Shown here one piece after another: positions 1 through 14,135 of a DNA stretch of 64,000 nt (its first letter is position 1; the number at the start of each line of letters is the position of its first letter). The stretch is from Lagopus muta (taxonomy: Eukaryota > Chordata > Aves > Galliformes > Phasianidae): assembly GCF_023343835.1 (NCBI RefSeq), contig NC_064436.1, forward strand, positions 49,327,883-49,391,882, given 5' to 3'. The notes beneath the pieces were generated by a model that ran no database searches, was not told where the DNA came from, and saw only the letters and a program-made list of their open reading frames with translations. The translations under genes and the position numbers were made by a program.

Positions 1-163
1 CTAGGCTGATCTGTACGCCATCCATGAACACATCCACTCCAGTGTTCTCATACACAGTGGGTCTGTAGTTGTCTGGAAAAGTGTCAGAGATGAAACGTAC
101 CAAGAGAGATGTTTTTCCCACTGCAGAGTCTCCCACCAGCACGCACTTGATAGAATCCAACAT
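1..163 (-). CDS. RHOH: RHOH, N-terminal part of atypical Rho GTPase (runs off window)
   Basis: RHOH is a haematopoietic, GTPase-deficient member of the Rho family that acts at the plasma membrane as an adaptor in antigen-receptor signalling. The ATG lies at 163-161 and 54 codons are visible before the window edge. They include the start [20 protein letters not shown], with the P-loop at residues 11-18, and the switch-I segment [14 protein letters not shown] around residues 33-46. Ser13 replaces the glycine usual in active Rho GTPases (GDGAVGKT); this is a known RhoH hallmark linked to lack of GTP hydrolysis. The second hallmark, near residue 62, lies outside the window. In mammals the whole protein is encoded in one exon, and nothing here interrupts the frame. 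The start is supported by homology, by the context AACAAAATG and by a splice acceptor 222 bases upstream. RHOH lies downstream of N4BP2 on the same strand, as in mammals. Confidence 0.96.
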   Translation of the reverse strand, partial: MLDSIKCVLVGDSAVGKTSLLVRFISDTFPDNYRPTVYENTGVDVFMDGVQISL

Positions 164-385
164 TTTGTTTAAGACCAGGGCCAAGAACACCGTCCCGGTG
201 CAGCAGAAGCAGGATGCAGAGAGGTCTCAGGGGCTGTCTAGATAACTTCCATTTGGGGAGAAGCTGTTCCAAATGTCTTTACTTCTGAAGACTTGATTCT
301 GCCACTTGAGTCTAAAATCCCCTTCTCTCCCACGCGGCTCTGCAGTGCTGTTGGATTTAATTCTTCAGTGAGTCAAATGATGTTT
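164..385 (-). other. RHOH: RHOH 5'UTR segment of the coding exon, with splice acceptor
   Basis: Reading the minus strand, a pyrimidine-rich stretch ending CTTCTTTCAG immediately precedes position 385. The coding exon therefore probably starts at 385 and carries about 222 bases of 5'UTR before the ATG at 163. Mammalian RHOH likewise has noncoding 5' exons spliced to a single coding exon. The acceptor is a visual prediction and has not been tested against RNA. Confidence 0.65.
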
Positions 386-2618
386 CTGAAAGAAGAAAAA
401 TAAAATGTCACATTTATAGCCTACAGAGAACAGTTTGTTCTTCATCAAGACAAACTTTTCTGGTCAAATTTTTGGACAGCCACGGGGAGTGCCCCTCACG
501 GATGATGCTGAACCTTGCCATTCCCTCCCAGCTGGCAGTGTGTGCAACAGCCATTCACATAAATAACTTTCTTGCTGCTCCACAGGGACTAGCAATCTTA
601 TCACCTCTGCCATTCTGCACAAAGACCAGCTTTTTTTTTCCCTAATTGTCTAAAGAACTGATGAAATAATGTTCGCTTTGGTGTAGCTGTTCCTGACCTG
701 CTTTCAGTGAGACATTTCCTGCCTCTGACTTTAACAAAGGCTGCCAAAATCCTGAATCCTTCTTAGTCAGTATAGATTCCTTTGAAAACATGCTCTTGTT
801 CTCTAGAAGTAGTCACAAGAAAAAAAATCTCTTCATGAACTGATTAGACAGTTTAAGCTATTCTGTAATGAGCAGCAATGCCAAACTGCTTGTGACAACA
901 AGGAAGTAAAGACTTCAGATGTGAATCTTGACTGGCACGAACCTGAACAGTTTTCAAAAGCAATGTAGGATTCGCAGCAAAAATACAAAAAGAGTTCCAA
1001 GTGTTTCTTACAAATCAATTCCAACAAGCAAGAAGCACAAGCCAAAGAAAATCACACCAGTAATGCTGGCCTAGTCAGGCAATTTTATCAGAAGGGGATG
1101 CGGCTGCCCTAACATTTATTTAGTTTGTTGTAAAACTGAACTGAGAGTACTCATGCAATTGGTACAAATGGAATTGCTTTGGAGCTCCTGCCAGCATTCA
1201 GTCAAATTTTCTTATTTTGAAAGTATTCGTCTCTTTCCCACTGGCTACGTGCAAGATTCATCACTCACGTATGGCTGCATAAAAATGCTACAAAAGTCAC
1301 CAACTGCAAAACCAAAAGAAAATTAGCTCTACAAACTAGTTAGAAACTGGTTAAAAATATCACTGGCTAATTTCCTGCATATGTTACAAATATAATGCAT
1401 TTCTGACTCCTTCACATATGAAAAGAGAAGCCTCACCATGAGGTTACTCTTGCTCAGAAATGAACGATAGCCACAAAAAATACATACTGGATATTACAGT
1501 AACACTTTCACTACACTAACTCCACCACCACCCCACATTTCTAGGACACTTAAAGCTTTGGCTTATCTCACAGAGGAAAAAAAAAACAACAAAGGAAAAG
1601 AAAAGCAGTAGGTGAGCCTAGAGGGAACATTTGTACAAGCATTGCCAACTGCTGCTGGCAACTCCCCTCCTTCCATTTTGCAACAAGGCATGCCCCTACC
1701 TCCTCACCTACCTCCTCTCATGCTGCCAGCATGCCTGCATTTCTCCCACCCAACACATCAGCTGGAGGAAGATGTGCCAGAGCTCAGATGGGGTGTGTTG
1801 CTTTATAACGGTGGCTATGGGGCAGGTTTGTGCTTCCCCGAGTGACGGGTGTTTGCAGGAGCCACTGCGACAGACGTCACTTCCTGGTCGGTGTGCTCAC
1901 CATCGTGGCCACTTCTAGGAAGTGAGATGGAGGCCGAGACACCGGCACTGCTGTCTGCTGGGAACTGAATGGGCTGCTCTGTCACACCGAGCACTGGTGG
2001 CAGCAGCTGGACGCTCAGCTTTAAGGCTTCGACAGGGATAACTTCACTGTTACTCCTTTGTTCCTCAAACAAGCACACAAGGGAATGAAACAAGATATTT
2101 GCAAAAGGTAACTATGAACATTCAAAAAGCCGGCCCAGGATACGTGGTATAATTACTTAAGTGCATCACTGTGTTTCCTTCAGGGTATTCTACTTCAATA
2201 TTGTGTCAGCAGTACAGTTTTAAAACACCACGGTTCATCACAAGCCAGTAGATCATGATTCAGACAAAAGTGCTCCCAGGAGAAATACAGCACGTACCAG
2301 GTCTTTTCCTCAGAACAAACATTTCCCTGATGTAAGAACTCTTAAACACCTTTAGCTTCACTACTTTGTATATATTTGAATGTGGGGAAAAATTAGAATG
2401 CCCAAGCACAACTTCTGCTATTCCACAAACACCAAAGCAGAGAAAGACGGAGAAAAAGACTGTTGAGGTATACAGATTAGTGATAACCAGGTCTAATTTT
2501 CTGGCAGCTTTAAAAAGAAAATATACAAATGGTCAAAGCCCAGAAAAGGCTAGTCAACACACAGTAATAAAAGACAAAGTAGTCCATTGTGACAGTGCAG
2601 AGAATTTAAAGCAAATAG
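386..2618. other. RHOH intronic DNA, no recognised element
   Basis: This is AT-rich unique-looking sequence upstream of the RHOH coding exon. Only short ORFs without recognisable protein content occur on either strand. I see no RNA gene or repeat family in it. Confidence 0.5.
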
Positions 2619-2665
2619 AACCATAGAATATCCCAAGATGGAAGGGATCAGTAAGGATATAATTC
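2619..2665 (-). mobile_element. CR1 LINE 3'-end scrap
   Basis: The plus strand reads ACCATAGAATATC followed by TGGAAGGGATC and AAGGAT. This is the complement of the conserved 3' end of avian CR1 elements, so the fragment is on the minus strand. Only about 45 bases are clearly alignable by eye; it may extend somewhat further right. Confidence 0.6.
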
Positions 2666-5604
2666 ACTGATAAATTGTACACAACCAGGCCCATGTTCTG
2701 GTCCCAAGGGCAAACTGGAGTCAGTCCTGATCTTGCCTTTCTTTGCTGCCAGCTGAGTTCACATGCTATCGTGTATAGCAGGGACCATGTAAGTGCATAT
2801 TGGAGAGGTGTGTTAAAGCTCTCGTGCAGCCTGTTGTTGACCTGGCCTCAGGAGAGGAGAAGTAATAATGTATTAAAATGGTTACATAAGCTCATCTCAA
2901 TTAATGGAAAAACCTTTAGATGAAATGTCAATAGAAAACAATGTCCTTTAAAGGACAGGCCAGTACAGGGAACCTCTATCCATCAGTATGCAGACGGTTG
3001 TGTAAATATTTGCAGAAGATTTGGTTCCCTTCTCTAATACCATGTTACAGTCTTGGTCTGAGACTACACCATTTAAAATCTTGCCTTGCCTGCACAAAAG
3101 CTTGGAATCACACGTGGCTGAGTTTCAGTTGCTGAAGGATTTCTTCCCAACAATTTGTTTTCCTAATTTTACCAATTCTATCAAATCCATTTTGTATCTG
3201 GAATTCCAGATATAAACATATATATATTTTTTTTTTAAACACTATTTTGGCTGTATTTTCCCCCACTTGTAAAAACAACAAAATGCATTTACATAACATG
3301 GTGAAGGTTTTTATAATATTATTAAGCATAAGAATATGTATCTCATTCTGATGCAGTCATTACAAAAAGGGACTGAATCAAAGTTTATCAGCTCAATCAA
3401 ACGGGATTTTCATTTATGCCAGGACAGTTTCTGGAGTCTTCTGTAAGGTCACTGTGAGTGTGGCTCAGTGTGGTGAAACATCTGTAGGGGATGGACAGTA
3501 TCTTGTGATGGGAGGAAAGGGTTGGGAAGTCCTGATTTTAAACCCTACTTTGTATATTGATTGTGCAGCTTCACGCAGACATGGATTCAGAAGAGATTAG
3601 TTCATATATAAACAAAACCATGTAGGCAAGACAACAGGCTTTTTAGACATTACCCTGATCTGGCAGTCACAAAATGCTTCAGAGATCTAAGGCAATTAAC
3701 ATGCTATTATTGTCCTTATCCGGTTCCTACCACAATTATACCTTACTGCAGTTCCTGTTGATATCAGGATAAGAGCAGGCTAATTTTTCAGCTTGAGCAG
3801 TGTGCACAGTAGCTCCTGAAGAGAACTGATGCTGAGAGGAAGCAAAAATATTTGTACTAATAAAAAAAGTTGAAAACCCCTGGAGAGACTTCCAGTTTCT
3901 AAGCAATGCTTGATTGCACATTGTCTTTGCCTGCACGCATTTCTCCTTAAGTCCCACCTCCAGCAGAGATGAGGTCTGCAAAGCAGTGTCTACAGCATAT
4001 TTCCACCAGTTGGTTATAATCACAGCTCATTCCAGCTGTGCTGCAGATGCATAAAAACTGTCATCATGTCTCTTATTTAGAGAACCTCAAGGACAGAAAG
4101 GAGATGCGGTGACTACTGTCAGTGACCAGACAGCACAGAGCTTTGTGCCTCCGCCTCTACAAGTACACTGACTGGGGTCTAAGAGCACCTCCTGTGAGCA
4201 GAAGAAGAAAGAGGAGGAAGAAGAAAGAAAAGGAGGAGAAGGAGGACTGGCAGAAAATCAAATCAGGGTAGAGAAGCCACTGCCTGGTTAGGGGCAACGC
4301 CCAGAAGGTGCAGCAGGGAGATTGATGCCTCCCTGACACTGTGGATCCAGTCTGCATGACCCACTAGATCACCAGGTCACCAATGTCATGCCACCCTGTT
4401 TTCAGCTCCATGAGCAAATCATACCTGCTCTGTTCAGACACTGCTGCCACAGCATGGGGCTCCTGAAAACCTGTGCATTGACTGCAGTCTATCTGGAGAT
4501 TGCCTCTGGTCTGCAAGCAAATGGCCCCTTGCCGCCAAGTCTTCTGTCTCATAATCCTTAACCTGCTGCTCTAACATTTGCATTAGCTGCCTCCTGTTTT
4601 TTAATCCTATTTTAAGATTATTTTGATCTATCACACCAAGTAGCCCTGGTCTTGCTGGTCTAGGAAACTGCCTCCCTTTCTTTTCAGACAGCGTCACCGT
4701 TGCAGACTGTCCTGCTATTCAGTGGTGGTACTGCTGCCACTAATGGGAATGGGCAAACAGGCTACACCTTTGCAAGGTGCTGCATCTTTTCCCCAAAATA
4801 CTCCACCAAAAAAAAATCTGAATTCGCTTTCCAAGCAAGCTATCACACACTCCATCGTTATTTCCCAGCCCAAGAGCAAGATGGCAGATTATTGGCCAGC
4901 TGGTGCTTCAGCCCTCTGGTGCATTTATGACAATCTCTCAGTGTCTTTTGCTACTTTAAAGAATTGTGAGGATGCCTGGAGGAGAGCTTTTATATAGATA
5001 TTTTAGCCCTAAATACAATGATACCTGCAATGGCTTCCTAAAGTTGGAAGTGCAAGCAACACCCAATGAACCCACATTTTTAAAGTCAAGATGTCTTGCA
5101 TTCTCAAAAAAAAATTTTTTTCCAGCATTAAATAAAATGGCAGTCATAAGAACTTAGAAATTTTTCAATCATTACCTTATTCACAAAACTGAAAATCTGT
5201 TCCTGTTTTACAAGCTGAGCACTTCATTTTGAAAAAAATGCAAAACTGAAATTAAAAAAAAAACAAAACAGCAGTTTATTAAATTTGTAGAAAACGGATG
5301 GAGGCTTCTCTAGGAACTTTTAAGAAAATTACTGTTGGATGAATACAATGCCTGAAAATTTAAACCTCAGTTGCTTTATTTGGCAGTTTTAACAACTGAA
5401 GGAAATGATTTATGATCAGATATTCAGTCATCTTGCTAACTTTATTATTAGTAAGTGAGCACAAGTAGTCAGATTTAAAATAAAAACCCTCATTTTGAGA
5501 CTGGGAAGTCTTGCTATAAAGCAATTACAAATACAGATCAGTGTTATTTGGAATGAGACAAGAGTCCCAATAAAAGAATGAAAGCTTTCCTCATAAGAGA
5601 ATGT
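2666..5604. other. RHOH upstream/intronic DNA with a polypurine tract
   Basis: No gene is recognised. At about 4196-4250 the plus strand is almost purely purine, made of GAA, GGA and GAG triplets, and it produces lysine/glutamate- or leucine/serine-rich shadow ORFs. The remainder is AT-rich with no repeat family that I can name. Confidence 0.45.
4196..4250. repeat. Imperfect polypurine (GAA/GGA)n tract
   Basis: About 50 bases of the plus strand are almost exclusively A and G, in an irregular mix of AGAAG, AGGAGG and AAGAAAG. Long polypurine-polypyrimidine tracts can adopt triplex structures. Here it is most simply a degraded simple repeat. Confidence 0.7.
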
Positions 5605-6150
5605 ACATAGGTCACTCACTCTGAAATCATTGCCTCCTTCTTCTTTCCATGGAACCATGGAAAATGCAACAGATACAAAGAGTACAATAATACGATTAGA
5701 CTGAGCAAATTCTCAGCTACAAGACACTATTTCTTAACACAGTCACCACCATTAGTCATGCATTTTCACCAGTGATGAACAAGAACCGATATTCCATGCT
5801 ATAAAAATTGGTAACAGCGTAGATGACCTACTGCTGCTAATGCTGAAACACACCAGCCACTTCCTCACTGCGTCACGTCCACTGTTTGGTCCCTGTAAGT
5901 GTTCAGCAAGCATCAGTGAATGTCAGTGGGTACCATTTTTTCCGCACGAAGGGAATTCAGTGACACACCTTTGCTTCATATGCAATTCCACGTCGGACAC
6001 CATTTTGTCAGAGTGCCCCTGTGCTGCCATCTGTAGCAGAACATTGGTGGGAAGATCCAACCTCTACTGCCGTACCACCAACATCCACCTCTGTCATCGT
6101 GGGCCAAAATAATAAAATAGGAAGCACTGCCTTCGGAGCAGCCCTCATAT
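5605..6150 (-). mobile_element. Mariner-type DNA transposon remnant, copy 1 (Galluhop/Mariner1_GG-like)
   Basis: This roughly 545-base element matches by eye two other copies in the window (about 32371-32930 and 56546-57113). Shared blocks include ACAACAGATACAAAGA near the left end, TTCTCAGCTAC, CACCACCATTAG, the tract around GACACCATTTTGTCA, and AATAAAATAGGA near the right end. The left terminus is diverged but keeps TTGCCTCCT, and the right terminus retains GGAGCAGCCCT. On the minus strand the copies encode remnants of a mariner-like helix-turn-helix region, broken in this copy. It is non-autonomous: full-length mariners are about 1.3 kb. The family name is from memory of avian repeats and is not verified. 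Confidence 0.7.
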
Positions 6151-9100
6151 ATGTTTACACACATGCTTACACAGGTGTCTGATAGTACCATTATTTACAT
6201 ATATAAGTACCGGATAATGACAAACCTGAAGATCTATTCAATTTTTTTTATAGACACTAAGAAATTCTTTTAGTTAACCAATTAAATAACAGAAATATTT
6301 GTCTTCAAGAACACTTCATATGCAATTAATCACACTTTGATTCTGCTACTTATAAATTAAGCATGAACACAAATAATTAGAACCACTCCAAAAATTAGCA
6401 AAAAGACTTGTGTATTGATTCGAGAACTTAAATTCAATAGAAGTCAATTCTGCAGCAGTAAGTACCTGCTTCAGAATTCAAGCCATGAGTCTAAAGCCAT
6501 TCTTTGTCCACGTTTACGGCAGAGTAAACTACAGACTTATGGTATTCGAAGCCCTGGAGGACATTTTAAAAATGGACACGTTTTCAGGATAAATTTTGCA
6601 TCCGCTCCAAATACAACACGGGTAAGCCTCATGCAGGGGGTAAGGCCCTTCACAAAGGACTGGCCCATTTTCTGCTCTCAGCCTGGTCTAACAGCCTCCA
6701 AAGCCAGGAGCACATTGTGCCCAAAGTATTGCATGTGCCCCTGCACTTACCAAGCATTTCCCATTTCAAGATACAGGGTATGTCACTTTCTTTTCCCCAC
6801 TCTTCTCTGCAACAACATTTCTTTCCCACTCTTAAACACTGAAGAAAACCTTGAGTGTCAGCATAAACACAGCCTTAAATAGAACTAAATCACACTACTG
6901 TGCAAATGTCACACACGTACATGCTCAAGCACTGACATGCTCCAACCATCTGCCTGCCTACATCCCCTCGTAGGCTCTGCCTCTGTACACATACACACAT
7001 ATAGCTCTATGTACCTTCACCGCTGACTACACCGCAGAACTACTTTTGTGTCCAGATGGGGATACAGACACGCTTGCAGACGAGCACGGACGAAGCGCTA
7101 TGCACTGACTACTGCATTACCAGACATCCCAAATGGCCCAATATCTGAATGGCTCCAGCCTTAAGGCAGAGCTCCACACAGCCCTAACTAGCTGCATCGC
7201 AGCCAAACCAAAGGTCTGGTGCTACAGGTGGTGCAGTATTTGATATTTGACTTCAATGAGAATACTCCGTGTGGAGAGTTATTCACAGGTGGAAAGGTTT
7301 GCAGCTTTGGGCCCCAAACCACTTCAAATTTTTCATGTCACATCCTCTTTTTAACACAGTTCACCTTTCTTGAAGTTTGAGGCAAATCAAAAGAACGCTC
7401 ACAACATATTTTTGTAGATATTTTTACAGGTTTAATTATTAAATTAAAGAATTTTTCTTTTTTGTTTAAATGAGAAACACTCTTTTATTGCCAGTCTCCA
7501 ACAAAGACGTGCTCTCTTTCCAGCAAGCCTACCCCTCTCCCTGTTTCTGCCTGCATCGTTTGATCCCCTGTAGGCACATGCATAATGTACACCATCATTA
7601 GAATGGTTAAAGAATCCATTTTTCTCTCACTCACACACAATTAATATCCTTTACTTTCATATAAGAGTAATTTCTTGTAGAATAAAGCACTATCTGCTAC
7701 CCGAATGCATGGAATATATGTGCACATATATGGAAAATAAATCAAAATAAATCAGTATATTTTGAAAAGCATAAATATTGCAATAATTAATCTATGCATA
7801 TACATACAAAAAATTGACATCCACAAATACATGTATATATAGATATGTATGTAGATGTACACTGAAACTCATTCATTTGCAGATGACTGCTATTGATTGC
7901 TTTATGAAACATATTAAGATATTTCATCCTCATTTTAAAATCTACATGCAGCTTTTGCATCAAACAATGGATACGTTATTGAAATGACTTTTTTTTATTA
8001 TTGAAATGGAATGGTCACGGTATTCACATTACTTTATTTCTACGTATAGGTATGCACATGTGTTTGTATCCACACAAGCAGCAATGAGCACTCAGCTAGA
8101 TCTGGAATTGCAATAGCATAGGCATATGATTGATTATATAAGGAAATAAACACACATTCACACATGTTAAACAATTACTTCTCTACCGTACACACAGCCA
8201 TTGCAGTTTTAGTTACATCGTTACAACACATGACAGTAAGTTGTTATTAAGCAGATACGTGAATTTACATTAAATCCCCCAGATGTGCAGCATGGCGAAA
8301 TGCTAGAACTAATGGCCATGCACCCCACAAACACACCTGTGTTCCCAGAGAAGAGGGCTCTCTCTCGGGCCCATGCCGAGCCCACAGCTGCAGAGGGCTG
8401 CCTGCAGTGTGGTTTGGCTCTGACCTGGGCAGCATCACGCTCCTGTCCTGTGCTTGCACAGCACCCAACCTTCTTGACCACGTCCCTTAAAAACGCTACC
8501 AAGTGATCAACATTAACAACATAGCTAGCAGCTAACACAGAACAATACAGCTGACGTAACGCCCTTCTCAGCGTTGAAAAAAAATTGAGAAATATTCATT
8601 CTACTGCTTCTAACCTCCATGGATCCCTCATAAGATCACCAAGGTTACTGTTAGACGTCTATTTGGGTGTAACTTTGCTCTGTGTTTATGAAATCTCTAT
8701 CACAATAAACAGGCTCTCATCCTGCATCTTCTCCTCTAAACCTGGGTGGTTCTCCATGTTCATTAAATTAAGCATTTACCGAAGTTTGATTTCAGTGAGA
8801 GGTAAAGGTGAAGAAGGAAAACATTAGAACAGGATTATCACATTTGACAGATTATTTTTGCATATTTCATGATAAGAATAAAAAAGATGTTGAATCTATA
8901 CAAGTTTTGAGCAGCAAATTATGATGTAACATATGCAGAATAATGACTTCTTGCTAAGACGCGTAGCGGTTGGCTTTATTTTTTGCTTCAGAAAGAATGT
9001 CCCAGATCACTCACTGCATCTCACGGTTCTGTTTGCTCTGTTTACTCTGTCTGATGAATGTAAACCACGAGTAAAAGCCAGAGCAAAGACAGAGTAAGTA

Positions 9101-12100
9101 AGCAACAACAATTTGATTGGTTATTAATTTTATAACACTGAGAAACCGGCTGACAATTTTAGGTTTTCTCCTTAGAATGGCCAGTAAGGAATAAGGATTT
9201 TCTTGCCTCGGCATTTATTCAACTATTTAAAATCTTTACCTAGATTTCACCCAGAGGGAATCAGCCAAACATCAAAATTCATTTTGAAATGATGTGTATG
9301 TGTACGCTGATTAAAATGTACGCACAAATGTAAAAAGGGCTGACTCAGAAGCAATGTCAGTCACTGTGCAAGTAGAAAGTGCAGTACAAAACATACAGTT
9401 ACCACAACCTTTTCCACTTCTGTTGATTTAAGATCTTGTTTTATAATTAAAAGAGGCATTGGCATCCATAGTCTAGCCCACAGCTCAGTATTCCTGCCCT
9501 GCACCAGGCACAATAGTAAAATCAGATTATATGTTACAGGTAGAAATTGTTGTTTTAGTGGGGTTTTGTTTTGCTACATAGCCTCCCCAAAATTCCTTAA
9601 TTGCAGTAACTGAATTAAACTCAATAAATGAGTAAGCTCTCTTCACTTTTCCACAAATCCAATACTTAAATCTCATGTCACTTTTATATAAGATAATAAA
9701 ATGTAACATTGCAGGCAGCAGCGAGTCACATGGAATAGGTTAAGAGGAGAAAAGGCTCTGCTCTACCACCAGAAATAATATTTAAATCCTTCTTGCTTGT
9801 TCTTCAGTTCAGTACGTTGAGAAGCCGCTTCAGATAGTGAAAGCTGACATTTGTTTGGTTTAAAGATCATGCAAATCCCCATGCTATGGTAAACCTTACT
9901 GAAGAGTTTCTCTTTTTCAGTGGGAAGCATAGAAAATGGCACGCTACATTTTTCCTTGATTTTTGCATACTTTGCGTAAGAATGATCACACAAAAAAAAA
10001 AAAAGAGAGAGATTTTAGGAGAGCTACATTTGAACGTTATGCAAACATTTTCTGTGCTTTATTTTTGAATCGTGGGAGACTTGATTTAAACTCAGACATT
10101 TTACACATCAATTCCTCCAGAATTAAAATTCCACTTGAAAGAGACGTGAAATTTAAAACTAGCACTTTGACTAATGAGGATGAAAGAAATTACATAAGGG
10201 ATTTTTAAGACATAGGTTTTATAATATATTTTTGTGAGAAAATTATAAGCACACCAAGGAGCCTAATGGATGATCAAGCGTATCGCTAATTCAGTAAATG
10301 AATTCTAGAGAATTCGCCAGTTTTTAAGCACAGTCACTCAGTTTAAGAAAGCATGTTACAAATAAACTGTACGTCCCCTGGCTCTCCTGGCACATCTTTC
10401 AGCAAATAAGGAAAGCTGGAAAGATTTTGTATTTCAATGACAGCGTGCACAACAGAATCAAACCAGCTAAACCACATAGGGGTCTTGTTCTCACACAGGA
10501 GAAACAGCATTATCTGCAGTTTGACTTAAACTAGGATAACCTTCAAAAGCAAGTGCTCGGCACTCATGAGGAGAAGAGGTATCACCAGCTGGTCAAACAT
10601 CCCCAATTGGGCTGGCTGTATCAGTTCTTGAGACTGCTATTCCATCCTCATGTGCAACAAATGGCGCAGTACGCAGTGCTCAACCACAGCCCTTCATGCT
10701 GACTTCTGCTGGGCAAGGTGTTCGTAACCTTTCCGGCACACGTTGGGTCTTTCCTACGTGATATGTCACTGCAGCCCATTGGGGAAACCCCCGAGCCATA
10801 GCAGATGAACCTGTGGTTTACAGCAAATTCCTAGAGCTGATAATTTCATCCAATAGATGCCAGCATGCCCGGTCAACACCACACTCACCGGTAAGAAATT
10901 TGCACTTTGTAGCATCTGAGAGAAAGGACCAAATACAATTCCTTGCGCAAATGTTGGTTCTTCCTGCAATGGGAGAAATATCAGCACACAGCTACGCTCC
11001 CAGCTGTCCTTCAGCCAGCCTCCAGCACCACCTCCAGATCTGCAGCAACCATTACTCCACACTCTTCTAGCACCCGTTCATCTTACATCCAATACATCAA
11101 GGCTGCCTACTAGTGAATTCCACTGCTCATGCCCACTGCTGCGTTGCAGAGGTTGTTCTGCCTCCCCATGCTTCTCCTTCTACTGGTACCAAAGCTTTGG
11201 GAAGGTGAGGAATGTTTTCCTCATTTCTCTACTGAGATCAGAAATGAAGCACAATATAATTCTGCTAAACAGATTATGAAACCATGTTTGGTTTTGTGGA
11301 GAAGTGTTGCAGAGAAGACCACAGATTATGTTGTTACATTGCTTTGCAGTATTTCTTATATTTGTGTGATCCTGCACAGGATTTGTGTATTGCTTTAATA
11401 GTGGGCTTGAGACAGCAGCAGCCAACTTCCATTCTAGACTACCACCACTCGGGTTATCCCAAGACTGTGCAGCTGTTAGCACTTTGTGTCATGGAAACAG
11501 TCAAAAACAGCTGTATTACTAAAAATCACACACCGCTGGCCAGGGTGAGAACCTAATTTGGAAGTGATGTCACACTGTGCAGAGTGATGCCTGAAACTCA
11601 AGACTGTGAAACAGACAAGTCTCATGGTTATTCATTTCATTTCTTCCCAAACAAAGCTCAAAAGAATTATAAAAAAAAATACTGTGATTTTTTCAGTGTA
11701 TAAGCACTGCCAAATTGAATTAATCATTTGAACAATGCAGTCAATAATACCTGCCCGTTCCTTAATTAAAACTGTAGACTCACAGGGCCAACATTTTACA
11801 AAGAAAATTGAAGCATTCAATTCAGGGGGATGTTCTTCAGTGAAAATCCTTTTTATTTTACAGCTCTTAACCCAGCTGCTGCTATGTATCAGAATGGCAC
11901 AGAAATAACAAGAACAGGAACAGCAGACACTCATCCCTCTGCCTCAATGTCCTCCTAATGGGTTATGAGAAATAACATGGAGGAAAGGCCACAAGTACTT
12001 CCGCTGATGCTGTACAGGATGGGCCAGTGGCTCAGCCTACAAGTCTGTCACCACAAATTCTGCTCATTTCCTGCGAGCTCTGAGTACACTGCAAAGTGCC

Positions 12101-14135
12101 CACTTACACTGCTGAGGATCTGTATGGTTTGCTCCTAGCTGTGCAAGAGATTGCCTCCTGATACCACCAGCAGCTGTGATCGGGTGATGCAGCTTTAGTG
12201 CCAACCGCTGCTGTTGGGTCCATGCAGCAGGCAAATGGCTTCTGTTTCATCCTCAAACTGAGCCACAATCTGTTAAATCTCTGCTTGCAATCATTTGCTT
12301 GTGAAAGCAGGTTACCAGGTGGGAAAAGTATCTTCAGTAACTTTCTATAAGTGAGGCCCCAGTATAAAACCATATTCATGGTTTTATTGTGCTGCACGAT
12401 ATAGGGACCGTTCTCTGACACAGCTGGCTGTGGGGGGACCAATCCTTTTCCACAGGCCCATCTTACACTGCTTTGGAACAGCAATGTTTCCTTAACATGG
12501 GATTAAGGGTCAATAATTTACAGCCACTTTGCCCTGCTGATGGACTACAAATTTAGGTCTTGTTGTATCTCAGAGTCAAGCCCATTTTTTCTGTTTTAAT
12601 TCTTCACTCCGAACCTTAGACAGCAAGCAGAGCTTATTTATAAAAACACATTTTCTGTAAATACAAAGCTACAGCTTTTCTTGGTTTCTGACATCTAATC
12701 TAGTGCTTATATACCTGGGTATCACACCCCACCAAGGCCCAGTCCCTCAGTGCAACAGCAAGCAAGCAAATGCAGAGGTTTTTTTGCCCAGCAGAAGCTG
12801 ACAAAGGCCCAGATATGATATCCTCAATCAAGTCTTTGCCCACCTTTACCTGCGTGATACCTCTCCAGACCTGCATTTGAAAGCTGATATTTATATCTAA
12901 AGTCAAGCGAGTATATTCATATTTTTTCCTATTCAAATATTTGGACACACCCATTGATCAAAATGGCATATTTTAGAAGTATCAAACATGAAGATGCATG
13001 GCACAATGCAAAATCCCACCATGTTCTGACAGCAGAGCAGAAAGGCAAGCACTGACACCAAACAAACGCTGGTAGATCTGATAACAACCAGCTAAACTCA
13101 CTTATCCTACCTTCCCCCACAACTGTTTTCTTCAAGGTAAATCCTGTGTTCAAGCTGTCCTTCTGCAGATGCCACAGCTTCACTCCTGTCCCATTCACAG
13201 GTGGAAACTCAGCTGAAAGAAGCAGGCAAGTCTGAGGCCAGGTTCAGATTCTGCATGGGGACCTGTGCCAGAGGGTTGGTGCTGGCTCTGTATGCTCCCT
13301 CTTCATTCACCTGTGAGCAGGATGTAGAAATGTGTGTGCACAGATTGCACACAAGTACACACTGCTGTCAAAAGTAATCCCACAGGGCACAGCCAGCTCA
13401 GAAGCAGCCAAAAAACAGCTGTGGGGTGAGATGAACGCAGGCAGCTATGCCTGCAGCCATGCAGGCAGCAGCACAGCCCTTCTTCCATTTCTGCACCCAG
13501 TGGGCCAGCTGCTGGGGAGCCAGAGCTAGTGATGGAGATCTCAGCAAATTAAATCTACTTCCAATCTCACTTCAGTCCTAAGAATCTAGATTTCACCTTT
13601 CTCAGGTTCTCACTGATGATACTTTCATCTAAATTTGCTCTGAAACTTTTAAGACAAGGCAGAATGCTTTCCTCGTCACCACAGCGTACTCCACAACTAG
13701 GGAAGAGAGACATATCTGGAGATAAAGGTGCCCATTGCTCCTGGCTTCATGCTCCTTACAGCAGCAGTGGGGTCTGAATCAGACCTATTTCCAAAATAAT
13801 TCACATTTTCTGTTTTTCCATACATTAGTTAGCACTTCAAACAGTGGTGTGGCATGGCCCATCATGCCAGTTTTCCTCATTTATACAGGGTCTTTTTGTG
13901 CTGAAATAGGAACAAACTCAGCAACAAACAGAAATCCCAAAGATAGATGGGGTGGGATGAGACCGGCACTTAACAGAGTATCACGGTGCTGGAGACAAAA
14001 CAGATGGTATAAAGTAGAACCAATCACATACATCCATATCACTAATTTATTAATAAAAGTACATGCAAAGATATTGAATTTGATCCAGAATCCAAGTTCT
14101 AGTTATGACATTCAGAAGAAAGAGAAAGAACTTAC
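6151..14135. other. RHOH upstream/intronic DNA, nothing recognised
   Basis: There are 8 kb of AT-rich sequence with scattered short ORFs on both strands, none resembling a known protein. Local features are a run of alternating TATA/CACA-like dinucleotides around 7720-7860 and a slightly GC-richer patch at 8280-8510 with overlapping ORFs on both strands. The longest ORF (6415-6882, plus strand, 155 codons) has no recognisable domain. Potential minus-strand splice donors near 12850 and 13110 are weak and were not called. Confidence 0.4.

Noticed and set aside
6415..6882. Plus-strand ORF of 155 codons
   Set aside because: No recognisable domain; the cysteine-rich tail looks like chance translation.
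8221..8538. GC-richer patch with overlapping ORFs on both strands
   Set aside because: No known domain and no convincing splice sites or CpG cluster; too weak to call a gene.
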